Shown here: piece by piece, positions 57,487 to 64,000 of the stretch
Position numbering within the stretch: position 1 is the first letter of the stretch
Layout: each line of letters starts with the position of its first letter
From: Bacterioplanes sanyensis
GTDB taxonomy: Bacteria; Pseudomonadota; Gammaproteobacteria; Pseudomonadales; Oceanobacteraceae
NCBI RefSeq assembly: GCF_014652515.1
Contig: NZ_BMYY01000009.1
Location: 62,001 to 126,000 of the forward strand
Direction of reading: 5' to 3'
DNA: 64,000 nt
Notes under the pieces: generated by a model
The model's database searches: none
Seen by the model: the letters and a program-made list of their open reading frames with translations, nothing else
Told to the model about the DNA's origin: nothing
Program-made: the position numbers and the translations under genes

Positions 57487-58659
57487 TTAAGTAGCGATTC
57501 GGTGCAAAGCCTCTACGGCTTGCGACAAATGCTGGGCGCTAACATAAGGCGCAGGGCCTAGCCGTAGGTTATCGCCTCGACTGTCGCTCCAAATATTCGC
57601 GGCACGCAGTTGCTCAACCCATTGAGCGGCATGGGGTGTTTTTATGACTAAAAAGCCGCCCAAGTTTTCCAGCGGCTCGTTTGGTAGCGTGACTGAATCC
57701 GGCCAGTGATAATCGGCTAATTGTGCCCGCAAATAGGCTAATTGACCAAGATTGATGATGCGCAAAGTGTCTACGTCTAGTTGTTGCTCATCAAAGAATT
57801 GCCACACTTTGGCGGCGCGGTAATGGCTGGTGGGGTCGTAGGTTGAGCCTTCAAATGCCCATCGGCCAGTGCCATAAGCGACTTCGCCTTGGGGTGGTTG
57901 GTTCAATGTTGCAAATTCGGCATACCATCCAGTGACCAGTGGCCGCCAATCGCACTGAGGTGGGACGCGAAGAAAACAATTGCCTTCACCTAGTTGGCAG
58001 TACTTGTAACCGCCACCGACGACAAAGGTATCGTTATGCAGCGTGTCGGCAAATTTAAAAGGGATGATATTTACCAGATGATAAGCGTCGAGTAATAGTG
58101 GTAACTGCGCCGTTGCACACTGCTGCGATAAAGTATTCAAGTGTGGAACCTGCTGGCCGGTTTTAAACAGCACCATAGAGCACAGAATCGCAGCCGTTTT
58201 TGACGATCGAGCCTGCCAAAGACGTTCGGCTAACGTGGCGACGGGTTCCGTAGGGATGCACACAAGGTTGATTTGGGTTTCATCTAAACGCGCCAGTAAG
58301 CGCCGTAGCGAGTGAAATTCACCGTCAGTAGTGATGAGCTCTGGCTGCTCTAACAGCGGCAATGCAGATAACCAGCGCACCAATAGCTCTTGTGTATTTT
58401 GACCCAGCACATACTCGCCACTGGCGTCTCCTAAGCGCTGAGCAAACCCTTGTCTTACGAGTTCTGCCTGATTAAAAGCAAGGTTCCATTTATCATCAAC
58501 GTGCAGTGCTGCATCCTGCCATGCTTGTAACTGTCCTTCTAGTGCAACATCGGGCCATGCCTGATGGGAATGACCTGTTAATAGTATGCGATCGTCCACC
58601 GAAAATTGCTGATAGTGCGGTTTTAGTTTAGCCACCGCTGTGTGCCAGTCGAAACTCAT
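57487..58659 (-). CDS. kynU: Kynureninase-like PLP-dependent enzyme
   Basis: A 390-residue fold-type I, class-V aminotransferase-family protein. The PLP Lys is in GGGYKYCQLGEGN (about residue 230), with an upstream Asp in LLLDAYHLVNIIP (about 191-203). Kynureninase cleaves kynurenine to anthranilate and alanine. Co-orientation and a 41-base gap to tryptophan 2,3-dioxygenase support that role. Motifs are divergent, however: the N-terminal GNSLG region reads GHSHQAW. A related PLP enzyme with another substrate cannot be excluded. The ATG at 58659 follows AGGGGTG. Confidence 0.75.
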   Translation of the reverse strand: MSFDWHTAVAKLKPHYQQFSVDDRILLTGHSHQAWPDVALEGQLQAWQDAALHVDDKWNLAFNQAELVRQGFAQRLGDASGEYVLGQNTQELLVRWLSALPLLEQPELITTDGEFHSLRRLLARLDETQINLVCIPTEPVATLAERLWQARSSKTAAILCSMVLFKTGQQVPHLNTLSQQCATAQLPLLLDAYHLVNIIPFKFADTLHNDTFVVGGGYKYCQLGEGNCFLRVPPQCDWRPLVTGWYAEFATLNQPPQGEVAYGTGRWAFEGSTYDPTSHYRAAKVWQFFDEQQLDVDTLRIINLGQLAYLRAQLADYHWPDSVTLPNEPLENLGGFLVIKTPHAAQWVEQLRAANIWSDSRGDNLRLGPAPYVSAQHLSQAVEALHRIAT

Positions 58660-58700
58660 AAAAGCACCCCTGTATTGTTAATTAGCGCTCACTAAAAACA

Positions 58701-59477
58701 TCAAAACTGCGATCGAACCGCCCATAAATCAGGGAAAACCGGTTGAAATAAAGTGCTTTGCAAATAGCCGACACCATCGCTGCCACCTGTGCCCATTTTG
58801 CTGCCTATGGTGCGGCGTACCATTTGCACATGCCGGTAGCGCCATTCTTGCAGACCTTCGTCCAAATCTACCAATAGCTCTAGTACCATCGCCAGCTCGG
58901 GCACGCTTTGGTATACCTCGAGTAATACCGCTTGCAGCTGCTCGTTGCTGGCAGTAGGTTGATCGCTCACCTCCAACAAATCAGCCGGAATGGGGAACCC
59001 TCGCTGCCTTAACAGCATTAATACATGCTGCCAAACACTGGGCTGTTGCAAGCGCTCGTTTAGTAGTTGCCAGCCACGACTGCCTTCTGGCTGGTGATTG
59101 AGCGGAGCCCGGCGTTTAAAGCCCAGAACAAACTCTAAGGCGCGAAACTGATAGCTTTGAAAGCCACTAGAACTTGCTAAAAAAGACCTAAAACTGGCGA
59201 ACTCCAGTGGCGTCATTGTTTCCAGAATATCAACTTGGCCCACCAAGGTCTTAAGAATTTTTAAACAGCGCTTTAGTGTTTTTGCAGCGAGAGTTGTATC
59301 GCCTTGATCAATACGACGATTAAACTCATCAAGCTCATGCAATAGCTGTTTAAACCACAGCTCGTAGGTTTGGTGTATCACGATGAACAGCATTTCATCG
59401 TGTTCAACGGGTTCAGATTCTGGTGTTTGTAGTGCTAATAGCTCGTCGATTTTTAAATAAGAGGTATAGGTCAGCAT
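58701..59477 (-). CDS. kynA: Tryptophan 2,3-dioxygenase
   Basis: A 258-residue heme enzyme that opens the indole ring of tryptophan to N-formylkynurenine. Family blocks are present: FIVIHQTYELWFKQLLHELDEF, SSSGFQSYQFRALEFVLG, EWRYRHVQMVRRTIGSKMGTGGSDGVGYLQ and the C-terminal LFQPVFPDLWAVRS. Heme-ligand and substrate residues lie in these blocks. The length is slightly below the common 270-280. It is the first gene of the unit with kynU; a formamidase gene (kynB) is not in the window. Confidence 0.95.
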   Translation of the reverse strand: MLTYTSYLKIDELLALQTPESEPVEHDEMLFIVIHQTYELWFKQLLHELDEFNRRIDQGDTTLAAKTLKRCLKILKTLVGQVDILETMTPLEFASFRSFLASSSGFQSYQFRALEFVLGFKRRAPLNHQPEGSRGWQLLNERLQQPSVWQHVLMLLRQRGFPIPADLLEVSDQPTASNEQLQAVLLEVYQSVPELAMVLELLVDLDEGLQEWRYRHVQMVRRTIGSKMGTGGSDGVGYLQSTLFQPVFPDLWAVRSQF

Positions 59478-59766
59478 GATTATTTTTCTTGTTTACTGCA
59501 TTAGCAACAGAGTACCGAACCTGTTATTGAACATCCAGCCTAAGCTTTGGATGCCTTTTGTGCCAAGGGCATCTGTGAACAATTTTGCACAGCTCAGCGC
59601 GAGTGCAGCAGGCTTTAGAACAAGGTGGTGCTGGCAGAAAGTGGCCAACCCTTGTCAATCTCGCCAACACCGTTATGGAGGCCTGCCGCCCGCTCCCTGC
59701 GTGAAGCGCTAGAGCAGGCACCGAATTATTCAGAGGTGTCCGAAAAAACTATCGCTAAAAGTAGAA

Positions 59767-59787
59767 GCGCCTGCTATTTGCAGGCGC
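59767..59787. terminator. Hairpin between the alcohol dehydrogenase and kynA genes
   Basis: An 8-bp stem GCGCCTGC / GCAGGCGC with a TATTT loop, about ten bases after the alcohol dehydrogenase stop (minus strand). ATTTT follows on the plus strand and only a weak T-run on the minus strand. Confidence 0.6.
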
Positions 59788-59796
59788 ATTTTCGGA

Positions 59797-60948
59797 TTAC
59801 AGCGCCTGTTTAAATAACTGACACACGTCATCAAAACTTGGTTGAATGGGGTTGGTCAGGCCGCAGGCATCTTTCATGGCATTTTCTGCCAGGGTCGGAA
59901 TGTCTTTTTCTTGCATGCCGAGCTCGGCGACGCCGGCTGGAATATTGACATCGGCGGCGAGTTTGCGAATGGCGGCAATGCACAATTCGGCGCCTTGCTC
60001 GTCGGTTTTATCTTGCACATCACAGCCCATGGCTGCTGCTACTTGGCGCAAACGCGGGGCAGCGACTTGGGCGTTAAAGCTTTGCACGTGTGGCAGTAAA
60101 ATCGCGTTGCATACGCCGTGGGGTAAATCGTAAAAGCCGCCCAGTTGGTGGGCCATGGCGTGTACATAGCCCAGTGAGGCGTTATTAAAGGCCATGCCGG
60201 CCATAAACTGTGCGTAGGCCATGCGATCACGGGCTTCGCCATTGCTGCCGTCGCTCACGGCGCTGCGCAAATACTGGCTGATTAACCTAATGGCTTGCAA
60301 GGCACAGGCGTCGGTAATGGGGGTTGCGGCGGTGGATACGTAGGCTTCGATGGCGTGGGTCAGGGCGTCCATACCAGTGGCAGCGGTAAGCGCCGCGGGC
60401 ATGCCAAGCATTAAATCCGGATCATTTACCGACAAAATGGGCGTTGTATGTTTATCGACTATGGCCATTTTTACGTGACGGCGGTCGTCGGTAATAATGC
60501 AAAAACGCGTCATCTCACTGGCGGTGCCTGCCGTGGTGTTGATGGCAATTAACGGCAGCTGTGGTTTCGCTGATTGGTCGACGCCTTCGTAGTCGGTAAT
60601 GGCGCCGCCATTGGTGGCGACTAGGGCAATGGCTTTGGCGCAATCATGGGGCGAGCCACCACCCAGTGAAATCACGCAATCACATTGATGCTCTTGCAGC
60701 ACTGCTAGGCCATGCTCAACGTTGTCGACATTGGGGTTGGGTTTGACCTCGTCATAGACAACCGAGTTGACCTGGTGTTTGGCCAGCAGCTCTGTTACCT
60801 GAGCCACCATGCCCAGTTTCACCAGCGGTGCATCGGTAACGATAAGCGCTTTTTTAAAACCGTAGGATTCAATAGCGCTGGCTGCTTCCTGCAGGCAGCC
60901 GCTGCCCATTAGGTTGACGGCGGGAATATAAAAAGCACTGACAGACAT
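59797..60948 (-). CDS. Iron-containing (group III) alcohol dehydrogenase
   Basis: A 383-residue NAD(P)-dependent dehydrogenase of the AdhB/YiaY/EutG type. The cofactor loop [15 protein letters not shown] and the metal-binding region ([17 protein letters not shown], then [25 protein letters not shown]) are complete. It interconverts primary alcohols and aldehydes; the specific substrate is unknown. The start at 60948 is fixed by a strong TAAGGAGG site; an upstream in-frame codon at 61071 is rejected. Confidence 0.92.
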   Translation of the reverse strand: MSVSAFYIPAVNLMGSGCLQEAASAIESYGFKKALIVTDAPLVKLGMVAQVTELLAKHQVNSVVYDEVKPNPNVDNVEHGLAVLQEHQCDCVISLGGGSPHDCAKAIALVATNGGAITDYEGVDQSAKPQLPLIAINTTAGTASEMTRFCIITDDRRHVKMAIVDKHTTPILSVNDPDLMLGMPAALTAATGMDALTHAIEAYVSTAATPITDACALQAIRLISQYLRSAVSDGSNGEARDRMAYAQFMAGMAFNNASLGYVHAMAHQLGGFYDLPHGVCNAILLPHVQSFNAQVAAPRLRQVAAAMGCDVQDKTDEQGAELCIAAIRKLAADVNIPAGVAELGMQEKDIPTLAENAMKDACGLTNPIQPSFDDVCQLFKQAL

Positions 60949-61334
60949 AAGCAGCCTCCTTAAATAGGAAAGAATGGTTGGCAAAACATTAAGGTAGCGC
61001 TGAAGGCAGTAGGGCGTTGTTGATGTGGGACAACTTTTATCACGTACAAGGTTGGTACAGGCTGTCATCATGGGTATGGATCAATATCTGGGAAAAGTGC
61101 GCGAAGCCGCTCCTATACTGAGTCAGAAGTTCGCATGCTTTTAGCGGGCCACTAAAGGTCTCTGGCGTTACTGTTCTTGAAAAGCCCACACAGCGCTTTT
61201 TGCTATTTCCCTCGCTCTGAAAACACACAAGTACGATCTTTACTGCATTAAGTTTGGTATTTGCTTGACCTTCCCACCGTGGGAAGGTTTATCGTTGGCC
61301 AATATTGATTGGTCAGTAAATAGTGAGGTTAAGC
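60949..61334. other. Intergenic region with copper-responsive promoter
   Basis: A 386-bp divergent region between the alcohol dehydrogenase and copper ATPase genes. Its right end holds the CueR-type promoter described separately. The rest shows short A+T-rich stretches and no convincing gene. Confidence 0.6.
61265..61295 (+). promoter_or_regulatory. CueR/HmrR-type copper-responsive promoter
   Basis: A -35 box TTGACC (61265-61270) overlaps the perfect palindrome ACCTTCCC-ACCGT-GGGAAGGT (61268-61288). A TATCGT-like -10 follows after the 19-bp spacer typical of MerR-family promoters. It lies about 40 bases before the copper ATPase start and matches known CueR operators. Confidence 0.88.
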
Positions 61335-63827
61335 ATGGCCGTTAACAGTCGCCCTACTGCACATATCAGCTTGCCAATCGAAGGCATGAACTGCGCCTCA
61401 TGCGTTGGTCGGGTCGAAGCTGCGTTGAATAAAGTCGATGGTGTTGAGCAGGTGGTGGTCAATTTAGCGACGGAGCGCGCAGAGATTCGCAGCCATAATG
61501 CCGATCCGCAGCCCTTGATTGATGCCATTCATCGTGCCGGTTACCAAGTGCCGCAGCAGGTGACCGAGCTCAGCATCGAAGGTATGAACTGTGCCTCCTG
61601 CGTGGGCCGGGTCGAACGCGCCTTGCAAGCGGTTAACGGTGTGACGGAGGTAAGCGTTAACTTAGCCACCGAGCGCGCCACGGTTAAGGGCAATGTTGAA
61701 CTGCAAGCACTGCTGGATGCCGTTCAAACCAGCGGTTATCAAGCAAGCCAGACCAGTAATGATACGGTCCAAACCGGTCAAAATGAGCAAGCTAATGCGC
61801 GCAAGCAAGCGGAATACACGGCACTGCGACGCGATTTAAGCATTGCCTTTGTGCTGACCTTGCCACTATTTATGTTGGAAATGGGCGGGCACTTTATTCC
61901 GGCGGTGCATCATTGGGTCGCCAATACCATTGGCATTCAAACCAGTTGGCTGTTGCAGTGTGCACTGGCCAGTTTGGTGTTGTTTGGTCCGGGGTTGCGC
62001 TTCTTTCGCCACGGCCTTCCGGCGCTGTTGCGCGGCGCACCGGATATGAACTCTTTGATGGTGCTGGGAACGTCCGCTGCTTGGGGCTACTCCGTGGTCG
62101 CGACTTTTTTTGCTGAGCTGTTACCCCAAGGTACCGCCAATGTGTATTTTGAAGCCGCGGCGGTGATCGTCACGCTGATTTTGCTGGGGCGCTTATTGGA
62201 GGCGCGCGCCAAAGGTCGAACCTCCCAGGCCATTCAGCGCTTGGTGGGTTTGCAGCCCAGAACGGCCCGTATCAGACGCGACGGCAAGGTGATTGAAGTC
62301 GCTATCGCCGAGGTTGCACTGGGTGATGTGTTGGAGGTGCGCCCGGGTGAGCGCCTGCCGGTCGACGGCGAGGTGTTGGAAGGCAGCAGCTATGTGGATG
62401 AATCCATGATCAGTGGCGAGCCGGTTCCCGTTGCCAAACAAGAAGGCGATGAGCTGGTAGCGGGCACCATCAATCAACAGGGCACGTTAACCCTGCGCGC
62501 CACGGCGGTAGGTGGTGACACCGTGCTGGCGCAAATTATTCGCATGGTGGAGCAAGCGCAGAGCTCAAAGCTGCCGATTCAGACCCTGGTCGATAAAGTC
62601 ACGCTGTGGTTTGTGCCGGCGGTGATGGCGGCAGCAGCGATCACCTTTGCCATTTGGCTGCTGGCTGGCCCAGATCCAGCGCTGAGTTTTGCCTTGGTCA
62701 ATGCGGTGGCGGTGCTGATCATTGCTTGCCCGTGTGCCATGGGCCTAGCGACGCCAACGTCGATCATGGTGGGGACGGGCCGTGGTGCGGAAATGGGCAT
62801 CCTGTTTCGCAAGGGCGAAGCACTGCAATCGTTAAAAGATGCGCAAGTCGTGGCGCTGGATAAAACCGGTACCTTAACGGCTGGGCAGCCAGCCTTAACC
62901 GATTTGCAGGTGGCCTCAGGCTTTGATCAGGACACGGTATTGGCCTTAGTCGCGGCGGCGGAGTCACGCTCCGAGCACCCGATTGCTCGGGCGATGGTCG
63001 AGCAAGCCGAGAAAGAAGGGCTTAAGTTGGCAGCCGTGAGCCAGTTCGAATCCGTCACTGGCCTCGGCATTAGAGCGCGCGTCAGTGAGCACGATGTTCA
63101 CATCGGTGCCGATCGCTACATGCAGCAGCTGGGCCTTGAGGTGAGTGAATTTGCGCAGACCGCAGCGCGTTTGGCCGATGAGGGCAAATCGCCGCTATAC
63201 GCCGCGATCGATGGCAAGTTGGCCGCTGTAATCGCGGTGGCGGATCCGATCAAAGAAGATACCCCGGCTGCTATTCAGGCACTGCATCAGTTGGGGCTGA
63301 AAGTGGCCATGATCACCGGCGATAATCAGCGCACAGCCGATGCCATTGCTCGCCAGTTAGGCATCGACGAAGTGGTGGCTGAGGTGTTGCCGCAGGGCAA
63401 AGTCGATGCGGTGCAACAACTCAAGTCGCGCTACGGTCAGCTGGCATTTGTTGGCGATGGCATTAACGATGCCCCAGCGTTGGCGCAAGCCGAAGTCGGC
63501 ATTGCCATTGGCACGGGCACCGACATTGCCATCGAAGCGGCGGATGTGGTGCTGATGTCGGGCAGTGTGCAGGGCGTCGCCAATGCCATCGCCTTGTCGC
63601 AACATACGCTGCGCAATATCAAACAAAACTTATTTTGGGCCTTTGCCTACAATACGGCGCTGATTCCAGTGGCGGCCGGGGCATTGTATCCCGCCTTGGG
63701 CATGTTGTTGTCGCCAGTATTTGCTGCCGCAGCCATGGCGCTGTCGTCGGTATTTGTATTGACCAACGCACTGCGCTTGCGACGCTTTAAGGCTCCGCAC
63801 CCTCATACTGAGGCCGCCGGAGCTTAA
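61335..63827 (+). CDS. copA: Cu(I)-exporting P1B-type ATPase
   Basis: An 830-residue inner-membrane pump that exports Cu(I). Two N-terminal heavy-metal-binding domains each carry GMNCASC (about residues 15-21 and 84-90). Membrane helices M1-M6 follow. The ion-binding CPC is in [15 protein letters not shown], the actuator in [15 protein letters not shown], the phosphorylation site in DKTGTLT, the SEHPIA nucleotide motif, and [11 protein letters not shown]. The start at 61335 has GAGGTTAAG; an upstream GTG at 61323 is less good. It is followed after three bases by a MerR-family gene and preceded by a CueR-type promoter, so it is probably self-regulated with that gene. Confidence 0.96.
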   Translation: MAVNSRPTAHISLPIEGMNCASCVGRVEAALNKVDGVEQVVVNLATERAEIRSHNADPQPLIDAIHRAGYQVPQQVTELSIEGMNCASCVGRVERALQAVNGVTEVSVNLATERATVKGNVELQALLDAVQTSGYQASQTSNDTVQTGQNEQANARKQAEYTALRRDLSIAFVLTLPLFMLEMGGHFIPAVHHWVANTIGIQTSWLLQCALASLVLFGPGLRFFRHGLPALLRGAPDMNSLMVLGTSAAWGYSVVATFFAELLPQGTANVYFEAAAVIVTLILLGRLLEARAKGRTSQAIQRLVGLQPRTARIRRDGKVIEVAIAEVALGDVLEVRPGERLPVDGEVLEGSSYVDESMISGEPVPVAKQEGDELVAGTINQQGTLTLRATAVGGDTVLAQIIRMVEQAQSSKLPIQTLVDKVTLWFVPAVMAAAAITFAIWLLAGPDPALSFALVNAVAVLIIACPCAMGLATPTSIMVGTGRGAEMGILFRKGEALQSLKDAQVVALDKTGTLTAGQPALTDLQVASGFDQDTVLALVAAAESRSEHPIARAMVEQAEKEGLKLAAVSQFESVTGLGIRARVSEHDVHIGADRYMQQLGLEVSEFAQTAARLADEGKSPLYAAIDGKLAAVIAVADPIKEDTPAAIQALHQLGLKVAMITGDNQRTADAIARQLGIDEVVAEVLPQGKVDAVQQLKSRYGQLAFVGDGINDAPALAQAEVGIAIGTGTDIAIEAADVVLMSGSVQGVANAIALSQHTLRNIKQNLFWAFAYNTALIPVAAGALYPALGMLLSPVFAAAAMALSSVFVLTNALRLRRFKAPHPHTEAAGA

Positions 63828-63830
63828 CCT

Positions 63831-64000
63831 ATGAACATTGGCAAAGCCGCCGAGGCCTCGGGCGTCTCGGCAAAAATGATTCGCTATTACGAGTCCACCG
63901 GGCTTATTGCTGCAGCCGAGCGCACGCAGGCGGGTTATCGCAACTATGGTCAGCGCGACATTGACACCTTGCGCTTTATTCGCCGCGCCCGAGATTTGGG
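63831..64000 (+). CDS. cueR: MerR-family copper regulator (CueR/HmrR-like), 5' part
   Basis: The gene is cut by the window end; 56 codons are visible. The N-terminus [26 protein letters not shown] is the MerR-family winged helix, closest to CueR/HmrR. The metal-binding Cys pair lies beyond the window. Position directly after copA and the CueR-type operator upstream of it suggest that it is the Cu(I) sensor for this locus. Confidence 0.88.
   Translation, partial: MNIGKAAEASGVSAKMIRYYESTGLIAAAERTQAGYRNYGQRDIDTLRFIRRARDL

Noticed and set aside
1-64000. CRISPR arrays, rRNA and tRNA genes
   Set aside because: No regularly spaced repeats and no tRNA- or rRNA-like sequences were recognised in the intergenic regions.

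Overview
The window is chromosomal DNA of a Gram-negative gammaproteobacterium, most like the Oceanospirillales/Pseudomonadales. The evidence is a lipase with its own foldase, a TonB-dependent heme receptor with a HmuSTUV system, long-chain flavodoxin FldB, two-subunit pyruvate carboxylase with a divergent LysR regulator, HslVU, RNase R, RlmB, PriA and TesA/YbbA/YbbP-type genes. Base composition is moderately G+C-rich, except in two clearly A+T-richer pockets at about 22.4-25.5 kb and 53.4-57.4 kb. No rRNA, tRNA, CRISPR array, intact insertion sequence or integrase was seen.

Layout. 0-3 kb: end of a nitronate monooxygenase-like gene, a secreted lipase and its foldase, and an inositol-phosphatase family gene. 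3-10 kb: a GGDEF-EAL protein, then divergent tesA and an ABC ATPase/permease pair. 9.7-14 kb: a COG0523 metal GTPase with a candidate Zur box, a Nudix hydrolase, an aldehyde dehydrogenase, a YitT-like membrane protein and FldB. 14-22.4 kb: an iron/heme region with two Fur boxes. It contains a small FagA-like gene, two small orphan genes, a TonB receptor, a HmuY-like lipoprotein and HmuS-T-U-V in one tightly packed operon. 22.4-25.3 kb: an A+T-rich two-gene unit encoding an ankyrin/DUF4132 protein and a small protein with a MoaD/ubiquitin-like beta-grasp C-terminus ending in Gly-Gly. This is the most unusual object in the window. 25.4-34 kb: acetyltransferase, S51 peptidase, hotdog thioesterase, M48 protease/DUF898 pair, a gene-free stretch with three DnaA-box-like sites, PgpA, PriA and L31. 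34-41 kb: metallo-beta-lactamase hydrolase, a periplasmic transglutaminase-like protein with a lipoprotein, SlyD, HslVU and a chemoreceptor. 41-53 kb: DUF971, RNase R-RlmB, CoA-transferase, MscS channel, PycR/PycA/PycB, beta-carbonic anhydrase and a GNAT protein. 53.4-57.4 kb: a pocket of orphan genes separated by palindromic spacers. 57.4-64 kb: tryptophan catabolism (KynU-like, KynA), an iron-type alcohol dehydrogenase, and a copper-efflux ATPase with a CueR-type promoter followed by a MerR-family gene cut by the window end.

Functionally, the window combines housekeeping functions with metal homeostasis (iron/heme via Fur, probable zinc via Zur, copper via a CueR-like regulator) and central carbon replenishment by pyruvate carboxylase. 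Protein identities come from motif recognition in the translated sequence; no database search was possible.
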